From the NCBI GenBank assembly GCA_011503125.2, contig WWBZ02000007.1, positions 310,001 to 374,000 of the forward strand: DNA of 64,000 nt, written 5' to 3'. Below the pieces are notes generated by a model. That model searched no databases and had not been told where the DNA came from. It saw only the letters and a list, made by a program, of their open reading frames with translations. Below, one piece after another: positions 47,843 to 59,195 of this stretch (the first letter of the stretch is position 1; every line of letters starts with the position of its first letter). This stretch comes from Botryosphaeria dothidea. Its lineage: Eukaryota; Ascomycota; Dothideomycetes; Botryosphaeriales; Botryosphaeriaceae. The position numbers were made by a program, and so were the translations under genes.

Positions 47843-48874
47843 ATGTGTGAATCGCCCGAGGCTAAGACAGCAAATTCAGGCTCAGCACCACCTTTTGGTC
47901 ATTGTTCGCCCCATGTCGATCCGTCCGATGTAGACTCTTCCTCTGAACGCTCCTTTGAAAGTGCCCCGCCTCTGGATCTTGGCACTTTCACCGCAAAGCA
48001 CAACGACCCCGCCAGAGAACCACAGTCTGAACCGTCCGATCCGCCCACAGGTTCACCCGCAGAGTCATTGCAAGGACCTACCAACACGAGCACACAGGAG
48101 CATATCTCTCAACAAACCCCACTACCTAGATCCTTCGCGCGCACCCGTCATTCCGGCATGCGTCCGACTCAGACCGGCCCCACCAATGAAGTCCTCGCGA
48201 CCTGCAGAACTGTAACCCTTTCTGTGGGTGGAAAGGAATTTCTCACTACTCGTGACACCCTGACCAACGGTAGCGCCTTCTTCAGAGACTTGTTGGGTGA
48301 CTCGGCCAAGAGCGGCAAACAGCCTGACGGAACCTACTTCATTGATGCTGACGCCTCCCTATTCGATGATATTCTGCAGTTTCTGAGACGTGGCTTGCTC
48401 CCTGTCTACTGGGATAAGCAGAAGGGGCATGATCATGCACGATACGCAGCACTCCTTGCGGAGGCGCAGTTCTTCCAACTCGACAAGCTCTCTCTTTGGC
48501 TGAAGCAGAAGAGCTATCTCCAGGCAGTGAAGCACCACATCAGCGCCGAGATCTGCCCTGGACCCACCGGTCTAGCCGTGGTACATGGTGCCGATGTGGA
48601 GAGGCAGCCTCTTTTCTGTTTCCGACGCGTTGAAAAGAAGCAAGTGTTTGACAGGGTCTACGCATGTCCCCGCGGCATTGATGTGCACCAACGTCCGAAA
48701 GACTGTGGCAAGGCATGCAAAATGGCCAGAGGGGAAGCAGCACCAAAGTACATCGACAAGCCTGCTAAACTGAGTAATGGGGAACCACGCTACATTGAGA
48801 CCGTTTTCTATGATGTGCTTGTCATCTCGAAGACTACCGCCCTCGACGACTCAATCTGCATTCCCGAGAACTGA
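47843..48874 (+). CDS. KCTD-type BTB (T1-like) domain protein
   Basis: A single exon of 343 aa. The first ATG in frame is at 47843; residues upstream of it would need a TTG start. Residues 1-115 are Ser/Pro/Thr-rich and probably disordered. The T1/BTB-2 domain at about 120-200 reads RTVTLSVGGKEFLTTRDTL, FFRDLLGD, GTYFIDADASLFDDIL, FLRRGLLP and AQFFQLDKLS. This is the classic VGG...F..D...F..ILxFLR pattern of potassium-channel tetramerisation and KCTD proteins. The C-terminal part (to 343) is unfamiliar. There is no membrane segment, so it is not a channel; KCTD relatives act as oligomeric cullin-3 adaptors. It is unrelated in detail to the BTB array at 6.5-12.8 kb. Confidence 0.85.
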   Translation: MCESPEAKTANSGSAPPFGHCSPHVDPSDVDSSSERSFESAPPLDLGTFTAKHNDPAREPQSEPSDPPTGSPAESLQGPTNTSTQEHISQQTPLPRSFARTRHSGMRPTQTGPTNEVLATCRTVTLSVGGKEFLTTRDTLTNGSAFFRDLLGDSAKSGKQPDGTYFIDADASLFDDILQFLRRGLLPVYWDKQKGHDHARYAALLAEAQFFQLDKLSLWLKQKSYLQAVKHHISAEICPGPTGLAVVHGADVERQPLFCFRRVEKKQVFDRVYACPRGIDVHQRPKDCGKACKMARGEAAPKYIDKPAKLSNGEPRYIETVFYDVLVISKTTALDDSICIPEN

Positions 48875-49005
48875 GTTTCAGAAGCGTACATGACACGGCC
48901 AGGAACAGGAAAGGCTGAATGAGAGGGAAATAGACACAGAAAGTTGAGTGTTGACAAGCTCCAGTATCATGACAATTCATTTCAGAGCCCTCCTATCCAT
49001 CCTCT

Positions 49006-50840
49006 CTATGCCCACTCCAAAATGATGCTATCCCACAAGAACCCACGCCACTGCGTGCTCGCGGTCACATTGAAAGTAACCGTATTGGTACCCTCCTTCA
49101 GCACACTGCCCCCATCAAACTCAAACTCAAACAGATGCCACTCCCCTCCCACGGTCGCGCTGCGATACAAACACGGGTCGCTCGGAATGCTCCCGCTCGT
49201 CAAGTTTCCCACCTTCGTCTCCCCGTTCACAAGAATCACCGCGCTCGTCCCCTGCGAGTACCCCGCCAGCGAAACAGTCAAGATCGCCGACCTATCCGCC
49301 TGCACCTCGTCGACCTCGAACGCGATGTTCCACGCACCAAGCGCGCTCTGTCCGAAGCACCAGTCCTTGTCAACGCTCTCACCGACGGTGAAGGTCAGGT
49401 TCGCCGGGCACTGGCTGACGAGCCCGTGGTGGTACTCCGGCTGGCCCGCGTACTTGAAGCCAAGCGACTTGCGGTCGAACTCGCCAACCTGGAAAACGCG
49501 CTCGCGGCCGGCGATGAGCTGCCACTCAAACCGCCCGAGATCCAGCACGTCGTCGCGCTTGCGGGAGGCGGATGATGCGGACACCACAACGTCGTTGGCC
49601 AGCAGCGTCGTCGAGACGTCGGCCAGCGCCCCGCCGTTCGACCACGCCTGCAGGCCGTACGTGCCCGCGAGCACATGCTCAAACTCAAACGCGCCGTCGT
49701 CGTCCGCGTACGTCGTGTAGTAGTAGTTGCTCCCCATGTCCAGCGCCGTCTTATTCGGATAGTTGTCCCCCAGGAAAACCGCCGCGCCCGCCGCGGGGCG
49801 GCCATCCGCCAGCGCGATGCGGCCGGCCACCTTCGGGGCGCGCGCCTGGTACCACGCGCTCTCGAACCAGGCGTACGGCCAGGCGGCAAACTCGTCGGCC
49901 GCCCTCGCCGCGGCGTCCTCGCGCGAGCCGTCGTTGAGGTACCACAGCCACGGGCCCCAGGTCTTGCCGACGGCGAAGGCGTCGGCGGCGGAGGCCTGGA
50001 AGTGCGTGCCGTGGATCATGTTGAGCTGGACGGCGTCGCCGGTTTGGGATTCGCGGTGGATCATCAGCTCCTGCTTGAGGTGGTTGCCGTTGTAGTAGTC
50101 CTTGCCAGGGTTCTGTTTGCGTCCTCGCGCGTCAGCACGGCCGACTCCCGTCTTTTCAAGCGCACAACAAGAAACACTCACGATGTACCAGCTCCCGAAC
50201 TCGTCGCCGTACACGCCGTAGTAGTCCTGCTCGCGGACGAAGGCGCTCCAGTCGTACTTGGTCAGATACGTCCCGTCGGCCCTCTGCCACGTCTCGTCCT
50301 GGACCTTCGTCGCGGCCGCGTACGCGGACAAGGGGGGCAGCTCGCCGTCGCGCACCGTCGTCCGGCCGTTCGGGAAGGACGCGTTGTCGAGCCGCCACAG
50401 CGTGCGGAACTCGCCCAGCACGGGCAGCGCGCGGTTGACGAAGTACTGGTACGCGCCGACCAGGTCGGCGTAGATGACCCAGTGGAAGTCGCCCTCGGCG
50501 GCGCTGAAGGCGACGTCGATGTAGTCGGGCGTGCTGTGCACGATGGAGGCGTTGAGCCAGGCGAGGTCGTTGGCGGCGCCGTCTGTACGCATGTCAATTG
50601 ACGTCAAGTTCTGGTAAGGCGGGAGGACGGACTGTAGCTGACATAGTGGCCCCAGGCGTCGCCGACGAGATCCTTGCCCTTGTGGTACAGCTTCGTGCCG
50701 TACTTGTAGTTCTGCGTCAGGTTCCAGTGGTCGTTGCCGATGACCCATGTGCTGCCGTTGAGCTGCTTGAAGAACGGGCCCGCGGCGACGCTTGTCTGCG
50801 CCAGGAGCGCCGTGGCTGCGAGGACTGCGCTGCGCAACAT
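49006..50840 (-). CDS. rglB: Rhamnogalacturonan lyase, polysaccharide lyase family 4 (RglB-like)
   Basis: Exons 50840-50633, 50582-50182 and 50112-49006 give 571 aa. The signal peptide is MLRSAVLAATALLAQTSVAA. The catalytic beta-sandwich has GSTWVIGNDHWNLTQNYKYG, GKDLVGDAWGHYVSY, FHWVIYADLVGAYQYFVN and GEFRTLWRLDN. It continues with TKYDWSAFVREQDYYGVYGD and NPGKDYYNGNHLKQELM, all close to fungal RglB. A fibronectin-III-like middle domain (KVAGRIALADGRPAAGA to about 395) and a jelly-roll C-terminal domain ending WRGFLWDSIILEW complete the usual three-domain layout. It cleaves rhamnogalacturonan I backbone by beta-elimination outside the cell. Intron 1 uses a GTCCGT donor, which restores the conserved SYNGAAND. 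Intron 2 (50113-50181) has no stop in frame. Catalytic residues were not checked individually. Confidence 0.9.
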
Positions 50841-51655
50841 CTTGGAGTGTTTTCTCCCTCTGGAAATCTTGGAGGAAGAAAAGAGATTCAACCGCTGCAA
50901 GTCATCTCACCCTGTCGGCGAGTGTTTCAAGTCTTTTTGTACCTGCAGCTGCCTGGCTAAAACAGAATGCGCCACTATCGCCGTTTACCCATCCGGTCGA
51001 GCTTCCCGCGTTATACGCATTGATTCCCCACAATCCCGCAATAGCTGGCGCACCCCAGAACGGAGAGGCTGCTTCCCCAGGTCTTGGCTGCGCCACGCTT
51101 CGGGTCAATGGGCAGCGAATACGCAAGCGAAGCGCGCCGCCATTCGCGGAAAATGATGGCTGGTCCCATCTCGACCGAAGAAACACTATTCAGGGCGCCT
51201 TTTGTTTGCGTGAAAGAGCTATAGACGGCAGCGAGGTGGGTGTGAGTGCTTCGCTTGTCTTCCGAGTTTATTGTGGATCGCGTCGACGGAGTGCACCAGA
51301 AGTGGAAGGTCGGATTCCGCACTCCCGGTTCCCGGTGCTTGCCATATTGCTTTCGTTTCTCTTCCCCGGGAGACTTCCTTTATGCATGACGTCATCGAGT
51401 CATTGTCATAACGAATGTGGTAGTGGGACTCCTGCCATGCAGCTGGATATAAATTCGTCGGCAACCTTCGGCAATGGTTAAGCAATATCCCCATCATCAC
51501 TTGTGGAAAGCATTTGCAGTCACCAGATTAAGAACAGGTGATTGCTGGAACTTCCTATACATATTCCCGCTTGATATTGCAATTCACAAAACCCAGCAAT
51601 TTTCCTCTTTTCCAGCAGGAGGAGTCAAGTGCTACAATCCACTCCGTCTCACCTT
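50841..51655. other. Intergenic spacer
   Basis: 815 nt holding the promoter of the lyase gene and the 3' end of the glutathione synthetase gene. No gene seen. Confidence 0.5.
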
Positions 51656-53443
51656 TCAGTCCACCAGGTCCGGACAGTCGAAGCACCCATATCCCTTAAT
51701 CACGCTCATCTCATTCACGTGCGCCGCCTTCGTTTTGAAGCTCCATCCGGCATTCTCATTCTTCAAGATGTCGATTCCTCCTCCTTTCCCGTCCCCTCCA
51801 ACTTTCTCCCCTTTCCTCTCCCACATCACCGCCCCAAACACGCCCAACTCCGACACCACCGGGCCCTGATACAACCCCTTCGGCCCCATCAGCGTATTCG
51901 ACACCACCGGCGGCCGCATCGCCTCCATAACAACATAATTCCCCCACAACCGCTCCTCCACGCCCTGCAAAAACCCAGGTATCTCCTCACCATACACATT
52001 ATGCCCGCCGCCCTCCAAACTCGGCTTGAGCACGTACCCACCCGCCGACGCCCTCTCCCCCACCAACCCCCTCGCCCGCAGCCCCTCCTCCGTCTCCCCA
52101 TCCAGCCGATACATGGGCGCGAAAGTCCGCCGCACCGCATCCGCCTCCCCGCCCCTCCCGAGAAACCGCTCCACCGCCCCCTGCTCGCCCAGCGCCCGCT
52201 GCACCGCCTTCCACGTCGCCAGCTGCGCCAGCACACTCGGGCACTTGACCGCGCGCGACCGCTCGACGAAGAAGCGCGCGGCGACGCCGTCCGCGTCCGC
52301 GTCGGCGGCGTACTCGCGCGCCTCGTAGCCCGCGCGGAAGTACACGACCGAGATCTCGCGCACGCCGCGGCCGGGCAGCTTGAGGAGGAGGGCGCCGCGC
52401 GGGCCGAGCGTGGTGCGGTGCAGGACGGGCGCGCCGAAGTGGAGGCGGTGGCACGCGATCGGCGGGGTGCGCGACCACAGGGCGTACTCGAGCGGCCGCT
52501 CGTCGCAGGTGTTGGTGTTGTGGGGCTGGACGAGGGTGAGGATGGCGAGGGGGTGGCCGGACTGGGAGGGCCCGTAGGCGGCGTGGGCGCTCGCGAGGGC
52601 GGCGGCGAGGGCGGCGGTGGTGGCGTTGGCGGGGAGGGAGGATGGGGCGTTGTTGTAGAGGGCGAGGTGGGCGTGCATGGAGGCGGTGGTGGTGGCGTGG
52701 CAGCCGCCGGCGCAGGCGATGGTGTTGAATTCGACTTGCTTGAGGTGGGCGGCTTGGAGGGAGGAGGGGGAGGGGGAGGAATGCAGCATGTAGTCGGAGC
52801 GGAAGAGGCCGAGGGTGATGGGCTGGTCGTCGAGGGCGATGGTTTCGGCGCGGCGGTCGCGGGTGGCCTCTTTGTGGATGTCCCAGAGGCTGCGCGTGAA
52901 GGGGTCAGTGGCGATGAGGTGGCGGAGGGCTTGTTCGAGCCATTCGGGGTCTTCTGATATGCCGGCGTAGAGCTTGTTGAAGGCTTTTTGGAGGCTGATG
53001 GCTTCGTCGAAGCGGGCGCGGGGGAAGGGGGTTGGGTAGACGCTGACGCCAATGGGGCGCGAGAGCACGGTAGGTCCTTCGGTGGTTCGGACAAGCTTGA
53101 TCATGGAGCCGTGGGTAAACTGGTAGTCTTTGATCTGTTCGACGAGGTCTCCAAGGTCCCCGGCTCTTTGGCTTTCAGGTATGTTCCACGTATAGTGCTC
53201 ATCATCATCATCACCATTAGATCGTTCGGCCGGTGCCTTTTGCGATGAACCCATTCCTTCTGGGAGCACGCGGTTGAGCACTTTGACTACTCTTGATTCT
53301 CTCATCCTGGATACCTTAGTACGTATTGAACTTCTGGATTGTTGCTGGAAACGAGTGTGGTCAGCAGCCCCAGACACGTTGAAGTAATCGTTTCGGAAGA
53401 TGTTTGATCTGCTTTGTTGAACATTAGCAACACTCTTATGCAT
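51656..53443 (-). CDS. gsh2: Glutathione synthetase (eukaryotic type) with N-terminal extension
   Basis: A single exon of 595 aa; the usual length is about 480-510. It joins gamma-glutamylcysteine and glycine using ATP, the second step of glutathione synthesis. Family motifs are QIKDYQFTHGSMIKL (start of the usual protein, about residue 104), RARFDEAISLQKAFNKLYA and FRSDYMLH. Further motifs are KQVEFNTIACAGGC, the Gly-rich loop KPSLEGGGHNVYGEEIPG, and the end IKGYGCFDCPDLV. The extra 95 or so residues are basic at first (MHKSVANVQQSRSNIFR), like a mitochondrial targeting peptide, then low complexity with an Asp run. Later ATGs within the extension could give a cytosolic form. A hidden intron is possible (CTAAGGTATCC at about 53320) but not required. 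Third positions are very GC-rich, giving long antisense shadows. Confidence 0.88.
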   Translation of the reverse strand: MHKSVANVQQSRSNIFRNDYFNVSGAADHTRFQQQSRSSIRTKVSRMRESRVVKVLNRVLPEGMGSSQKAPAERSNGDDDDEHYTWNIPESQRAGDLGDLVEQIKDYQFTHGSMIKLVRTTEGPTVLSRPIGVSVYPTPFPRARFDEAISLQKAFNKLYAGISEDPEWLEQALRHLIATDPFTRSLWDIHKEATRDRRAETIALDDQPITLGLFRSDYMLHSSPSPSSLQAAHLKQVEFNTIACAGGCHATTTASMHAHLALYNNAPSSLPANATTAALAAALASAHAAYGPSQSGHPLAILTLVQPHNTNTCDERPLEYALWSRTPPIACHRLHFGAPVLHRTTLGPRGALLLKLPGRGVREISVVYFRAGYEAREYAADADADGVAARFFVERSRAVKCPSVLAQLATWKAVQRALGEQGAVERFLGRGGEADAVRRTFAPMYRLDGETEEGLRARGLVGERASAGGYVLKPSLEGGGHNVYGEEIPGFLQGVEERLWGNYVVMEAMRPPVVSNTLMGPKGLYQGPVVSELGVFGAVMWERKGEKVGGDGKGGGIDILKNENAGWSFKTKAAHVNEMSVIKGYGCFDCPDLVD

Positions 53444-54532
53444 CGCGCTGGAGCTTATGAGGGACGAGAAGTCAGTTTCAATGGTGTGTACCTAAAAGAA
53501 AGTGGACGACTCGGTGGCTGGAAAGGAAAGAATGCGAGCCACCGAAGGAGCGTGGTGGCGCTGCAGTGTGACGTCAGTCTCGGTGGACCATGAGGAGTGG
53601 TTGAAGAACGAAAGAATCATAGTGCTGACATCGGCGAATTCTCCGGGGCGGCGCATATATGTAAAGTGCCGAGGCGAGCGTAAACAATAGAGGTTTCGCA
53701 CATGCGACAACGCGCAATGGTGTTACAAGAGGCATTAGCACCGCCCGTATTACAAGTTTAAGACCACCACGCATCCGTCACGAAGCATCAGAGGGTATTC
53801 CCGGCATGAAGGACATCTTCTGCAGTATTCAACGCGAGCAGGTATCAGACCCGGGCCAGTGCTTTGCTGCGTAGATCCTCTTTCCTTGTTCGTCCACATT
53901 TCGGCGGCCTGACTCGACGTGGCTTCTGGGAAGGCTTCGTCAGCCATCTGATGCTTGTAGTGCTTCATAAGAATCTTTCCGCACACCATTAATCAGCTTT
54001 CGGGCTCAGTATACTGGCTTGTCAGCAGAACAGAGCAATGTAAGGCAGAGTCAATGCACATATGGCTAGAGCAGAGAACAGAGACCCGAACTTACAGTGA
54101 GCTGCTGAATCCGAGGGTTCATGCCGAATACGACGTTTCTCTAGATTATTCCGACAAATATTAGAACAGGACAGCTACAGGGAGTCAAATAATTCATTGG
54201 GATACCCTTGTCAAAATCAATGTGGAATACTGCATCCGGACGATTGGACAGCCTTCGAAGTTATATCTGTTCAACGTCCATTACCACTAACCATTGGCTG
54301 CAAAATCCAGATCTGCAACACTGCCAACTCACAGGAGAGTGGGCTTTGATGAGCGCAGGTGCAGGTATCTGGAATACACTTTGCAAAAAAGACCAGTAAT
54401 TGGATGGTAGAACGCTGTATTTTTTGGTAGTGTATCAAGTACCCAGCCAAACGCCCACCGGCAGTCCCCAGTCTTGGAAGAAGCCTCTCAACTCTATTGT
54501 CGTAGCATAGACTCCGGTCGACGAGTACACCT
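53444..54532. other. Intergenic region
   Basis: About 1.1 kb with no strong gene. An ATG-started 79-codon minus frame at 53750-53989 contains YCRRCPSCREY but nothing else recognisable and is left unannotated. Confidence 0.45.
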
Positions 54533-55420
54533 TCACTTCTGCTTCAGCGCTCCCCCATCAACCGTGATCTCCTGCCCGGTAACAAAACCGGCCTCAACCA
54601 GATAGTCCACCGCCTGCGCAATATCCTCAGGCATGCCCGCGCGATTCGCCGGATGCTGCTCGACATCCTTCTCCTCCAGCATGTCCTCCCAGCGCGTCCC
54701 CTTCTCATCGCCCTCCCTGCTCTCGTGCGCGACCTTGACGCGGCCCGGCGCCACGAGGTTGACGCGGATGCCCCACGGCCCGCAGCTCACGGCCATCGAG
54801 TGCGTCAAACCCAGCAAACCCGCCTTGGTCGCTGCGTAGCCCTCCTGGTTCGGGTCGCTCTGGTGCGCGCGGAACGAGCCGATCAGGACGATGCAAGGGC
54901 CCGGCCCGGAGACGTGGCGCGCGTCGCGGGCGTTGTTGCACGCCATGAACGGGAGGGCGGCCTGGCTGAGGGCGAAGGGCGCGGTGAGGTTGGTGTCGAC
55001 GTAGGCGCGCCACTCGTCGAGCGTGGCGGGGTCGGCCATCGTCTTGCCGTCTTTCCACTGCGGCGTCGCGATGCCTGTGGGGAGTCAGTATGGGGAGCGG
55101 GACGCCGGGTGCGGGTGGGGCGGGCGGGCGGGCGTACCGCCGTTGTTGATGAGCACGTCGATGCGGCCGCCGAAGAAGCCGGCGGCTTGCTTCACCTTGT
55201 CGCGGATGTCGTCGACATTGCGGAGGTCGCAGATGGCGGAACCGACGCGTGGGGCGTGCTGCTTGAGGTGGACGTTGGTGGTGTGGTCAAGCTCGGTGTA
55301 GTCGATGTCGAGGAGGAAGACGCGGTGGCTTTTGGTGAGGAAGAAACGCGCCAGGCCCCGCCCGATGCCCCGCCCGCCGCCGCTAATCAGAATTGCGCGG
55401 AATTGGCTTGAGTCTGACAT
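54533..55420 (-). CDS. Short-chain dehydrogenase/reductase (classical SDR)
   Basis: Exons 55420-55138 and 55074-54533 give 274 aa, standard SDR length. The cofactor motif is SGGGRGIGRGLA (about 13-24), variant TGxxxGxG with Ser for Thr. DLRNVDDIR binds the adenine side and DVLINNGG is the NAG-type structural motif. The active site has VLIGSF (Ser, about 161) and YAATK (Tyr/Lys, about 173), then PWGIRVNLVAPGRV. The end TGQEITVDGGALKQK is typical. An aspartate after the second strand (LLDIDY) suggests NAD(H) preference. Substrate unknown. The intron 55075-55137 splits the NNGG motif in phase 1. Confidence 0.92.
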
Positions 55421-55967
55421 TTGGTTTGAGACTGAAGGTGAATTGATATTGCATTTGAATTTCCAATATCTTCTCTCTATTCCTGTAGCTCTGAGGGTTT
55501 TCTCTCCTACCTGCTCGTTACGCTGCACTACGTCACTGTGATGGTGATTACGGCTTTCGTACAATACCTGCGCATTAGAGACAATGCACATTGCCTCGTT
55601 GATAAGAAGCGCTCAGGAAATATCTCAGAAGAGACCATCCGGCAAGCTATACTCTTCTTTGAGCTCTTCTTTGCTACCGATGTAGTATCTCCTGTCGGAC
55701 CTTGGAAAATGTCGGATCCTTAAGTGAGTTCCAATGCAATTCAATGCCGCAATGAACCAATTGCGGGTGGGGTGCCTTTTTGGGCTTCTATCGATCGAAT
55801 CATGTGCCGAAAACACAACCATGAGCCAAAAATATCTAGATATCTCAAGCTTTGTATTCTTCCATGCTCTCTTCGCTTTCCGGCCGTATGAATTCTTAAG
55901 TGAAGTCTGAAAAAACAAAATACAAAACCGGATTGCCTACACAGACCTCAAGAAAAAAAGACTTCTT
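55421..55967. other. Intergenic spacer
   Basis: 546 nt between the SDR start and the 3' end of the protease-ankyrin gene. No gene seen. Confidence 0.45.
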
Positions 55968-58829
55968 CTACCAGCCCGACTGCGTTCTGGCATACAGAAT
56001 CAAGTTCGGTATGTGGTTAGCAATGACCATGCCTAGGTTGTTAACCTTGGTATTGTGAGAAACCTGCGTCTGCACTCCGAAGTTGATTCGAGCTGCAGCG
56101 GAGAACTTCATGGTAGGTTCGGCGGGACGGACCGCAATTGGCTCGCTTTGCAGATGCGCCTCGCCAGGCATGTACCTTGGGCTTGTGTTTGTACTGTACA
56201 CAATAGCATGCCTCCTGGAGATCACTCCCGGTGCCGACGTGCCACGACCGCCATAATTTGATACCGGGCTATAACTTCGTGTTAGCGTGATAGAGTGGCA
56301 AACACCGTCGTTACCTCCACAGATTGCTGCAAAGATAACATACCTAGCGTAGCAGTTTCCTGGTGCCTCTCTGACTACAATATAGCAATGGCTCGGCGCA
56401 TGTCCCATCCCACTAGGCAATGATGCAGTGTCAAAACCAAGGGGGATACTTGGTTGTGCCTCTTCGGTGCTATCGACTTCGGACTTGATAGCGAACATCT
56501 GCCCTTGTCAGTGCTTGATTCTGTCTAGGAACAATGAGGGTTTTTACCCTGCCGAGTCTGAAGAAATTTCTCGGGTCCATTTGCGCTCCATGACCTGCTT
56601 CACGTCAATGTTCATTCCATCACTACATCGGATAGACCTAATCGCATTACCTGCTTCAAAATGTCCTAGAGTGTCTTTCCACGCGAGAGGTGAAATATCT
56701 ATCGACGGTAAGTAGAAAATCCAAAACATGGGATAGGAGCTAGATACCTTCATAGTCGACGTCCAGTGAGCTTTCTGCGGCTCCACTCTGAAAAGTTCTG
56801 CCAATGTTTCCAGTCTGAAAGCGTTTGAAAAGATCGTGCTGCTCTTCGCCCCATTGAAAGCTTGCCATACCATCTTCAGATGGATTCCCGGTTGGTGAAC
56901 ACGATTGCTGTAGCTCGCTCACCGGGACATCTCCTTGACTGTTTCCGCCAGCCTCGGATGATACAGTGAGTGACAGGTCCTCGGAAGATGTTTTTTTCTC
57001 ACTAGAGTTTTTTAAAAGCTTTTGTGCACCGTGAAACCCAGTTCCTTCTGCGATTTCCAGCGGAGTCCTACCTTGCATATCCAAGGGGCAAATTTCAATG
57101 CCAGCGACGCTCAAAAGGAACTCAACAACTTTTTTCTTTCTCCTTTGGCTGTCTTCGGAAGCTCTGCCATGCGATAAAGAAGCCGCAAGATGCAAAGGCG
57201 TAGAAAGGGAATCTGTTCTCGCATTTATATCTGCACCAGATTCAACAAGCACTCTGCAGATCTCGACGTTGCCCTTTGCAGCAGACCAGTGCAGCATGGT
57301 CATCTTCTCGCTCCTCATTTTGCGAAATTCTACATCTTGGACGGGGACGTCTTCGGGCGAGTCTGGAGTGATGCCGATTTTCTGCAATAGTCTCTGCACC
57401 AACTGTACGTGTCCGAAGAACACCGCAAGCCATAGGTAGCTTTCTGCCGACGGAAACTTGACTTTGGTGGCTCCCATCTCATCTTTGATGCTCTTGAATA
57501 TGTCGTGTAGGGGTACGAGGAAGATTTCCTTGAGAGTGCTCGATCCTGCCACAACGGGCCCTAATATCTCGTGCGTATGGCTGTCCAATACCCATGCTCC
57601 ACATGTTCCATTGGCTATGTCCATATTAGCGAAGTCCGAATATAATAAATGAAATCCGCATACTGCATCGCAGAGAGATGTTGGCACTTACGCAGCTTCT
57701 CTTGTGTATGAACGGCCCAGACAGTGGTGTCAGAGGTGGCATGTCTCAGCTTGGCCGCGGCGGCGGCGCCACTGCTGACTCCATGGAAAATACCATCTGG
57801 GGACGCAATCACAACTTCCCCTTGAAATGGTTTTGACTTGAGAAGATTCGGATAAACCCAGACCGACTTTCGAGAAACATTCAACTTCAGTTCATTCGCT
57901 CCAAACAAGCGGTCATCCTCCAGCTCGATTACCGCCCAATCCATGACAGAGTTCATGTCTTGAATGCGGAGGCCATGTGAATGATCAGAATCAGGTATTT
58001 CGACGTCTTCGACAACAAGACTCTGGCGTTCTTGATCAGAATCGTACGCTGAATCATTGTCATAACTGTCATCATCGTCGTCGTCGTCGTCATAGTCATC
58101 GTCATTGTCGGTCTCCAAAGCCCACTCTGTGTCGAAGAATTCTACAACAGAGCCGTCGCGAGGCTTGCTACCAGTATAATTGGGACCAACGAATGGATGC
58201 GCTACCGTGAGCGCATAGTAACGATCATCGACAATAATGGTTCCGCCAATGACTGCCTCCTTTTGGGTATTTTCCGCTCGAATCCGCTTTCCATAAAGGG
58301 AGACTGGCCCTCGCAAGCCTTCCATGTCGGGGAAGCTGGTGATCCTTGCATAAAACCGTTGGTGTCTTGCCTTGAAGTCCAGGTCCGTTGCGCGCATACC
58401 ACGTAGCTTGAACCCTTTCTGCGCCAATTTTCCATTTCGGATGATGATACTCATGGTCTGTTTGAGAATTCCTTTGTGGCCTCGCCCATCACAAGCAATT
58501 ATGACTGTAGGGTGTGCATGATCTTGATCCCGGCCCATCATATAGAATAGGCGGAAGATGTGGCAGTCCACTGTCTTTTCTTTCTTCTGAATCTCCATTT
58601 TGCGGTCTTCCATCAGTTCTTGCAACTGTGGGGCGAGAGTTTCGTTCCATTCCTGGAGTGCAGCCCCTGCAGGCATCCAACGGCGTTTGTTGTCCAGAGA
58701 ATCTATCTCCGGACCGAAAGATTTAGTATATCGGGGATCTGTCGGATCATCGTTGATGTGCTTCTTTATCTTTTCAGCCAGCCCCTCCATGGCTGCGGGG
58801 TGCAAAATCGTGCAGGTTGCGCCTTCCAT
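55968..58829 (-). CDS. Chymotrypsin-like domain + ankyrin repeats + DUF6590 fusion protein
   Basis: Six exons, 58829-57692, 57614-56748, 56698-56651, 56597-56548, 56498-56344 and 56274-55968, give 854 aa; lengths are divisible by three. Residues about 150-400 look like a trypsin-fold domain: GGTIIVDDRYYALTVAHPF (His), then an Asp-rich insert. MDWAVIELEDD (Asp) and NGTCGAWVLDS follow, with Cys at 57603-57601 where a serine protease has GDSG. Ankyrin repeats follow at about 480-590: MTMLHWSAAKGNVEICRVLV, ESGADINART, STPLHLAAS and GRTPLEIAEGTGFHGAQKLL. The C-terminus is DUF6590: DPRNFFRLGR, MFAIKSEVDS, HCYIVVREAPGNCYA, VSNYGGRGT, RRHAIVYSTNTSPRYMPGE and NNLGMVIANHIPNLILYARTQ. The start ATG at 58829 is uncertain, because upstream in-frame residues reach 59084 but look intronic. 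It may act as a cytosolic sensor or effector; the function is not known. Confidence 0.75.
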
Positions 58830-59195
58830 GCGCCACCAGCAGACCTGATAAGCAGTTAACGGTCCACACGCATGACCAAAGAAGAGATAAAGCAGTATAC
58901 CGAGTTGAATTCTTTGTCGCGATTCCAGGGATAAGAAGGGTGCAGTGGGATGGGTGTGTTTCCGCTTGAGCCTAGATAACCAGCCCAAGCTTTTACATGG
59001 ACCGCTCAGCCTCGTCAGTTCCAAAGACACATACAGGATGCGACGTAACATTTCCCCGCATGCACGGCCGCAACCGCCATGCACAGCCCACTGACGTGGC
59101 GACCGGTGAGTTTGTCCTGCAAGTCATATCCTCAGACGCGGCAAGCAGCGTTTCTCGCTGCCATTCAGGTTCGATTTCCGTCGAATACCACGACG
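58830..59195. promoter_or_regulatory. Short bidirectional promoter region
   Basis: Only 366 nt separate the start codons of the divergent protease-ankyrin-DUF6590 gene and the membrane-protein gene. In-frame open sequence on both strands may shorten it further, since alternative starts lie at 59051 on the minus strand and 59079 on the plus strand. Shared regulation is inferred. Confidence 0.35.

Noticed and set aside
51629..52957. A 442-codon plus-strand frame opposite glutathione synthetase
   Set aside because: It is the antisense shadow of a GC-rich gene; the composition is repetitive (Gly/Val/Arg) with no motif.
53750..53989. A 79-codon minus-strand frame with YCRRCPSCREY
   Set aside because: One Cys pair only, no second pair or known family, and candidate upstream exons do not join in frame; too weak to annotate.
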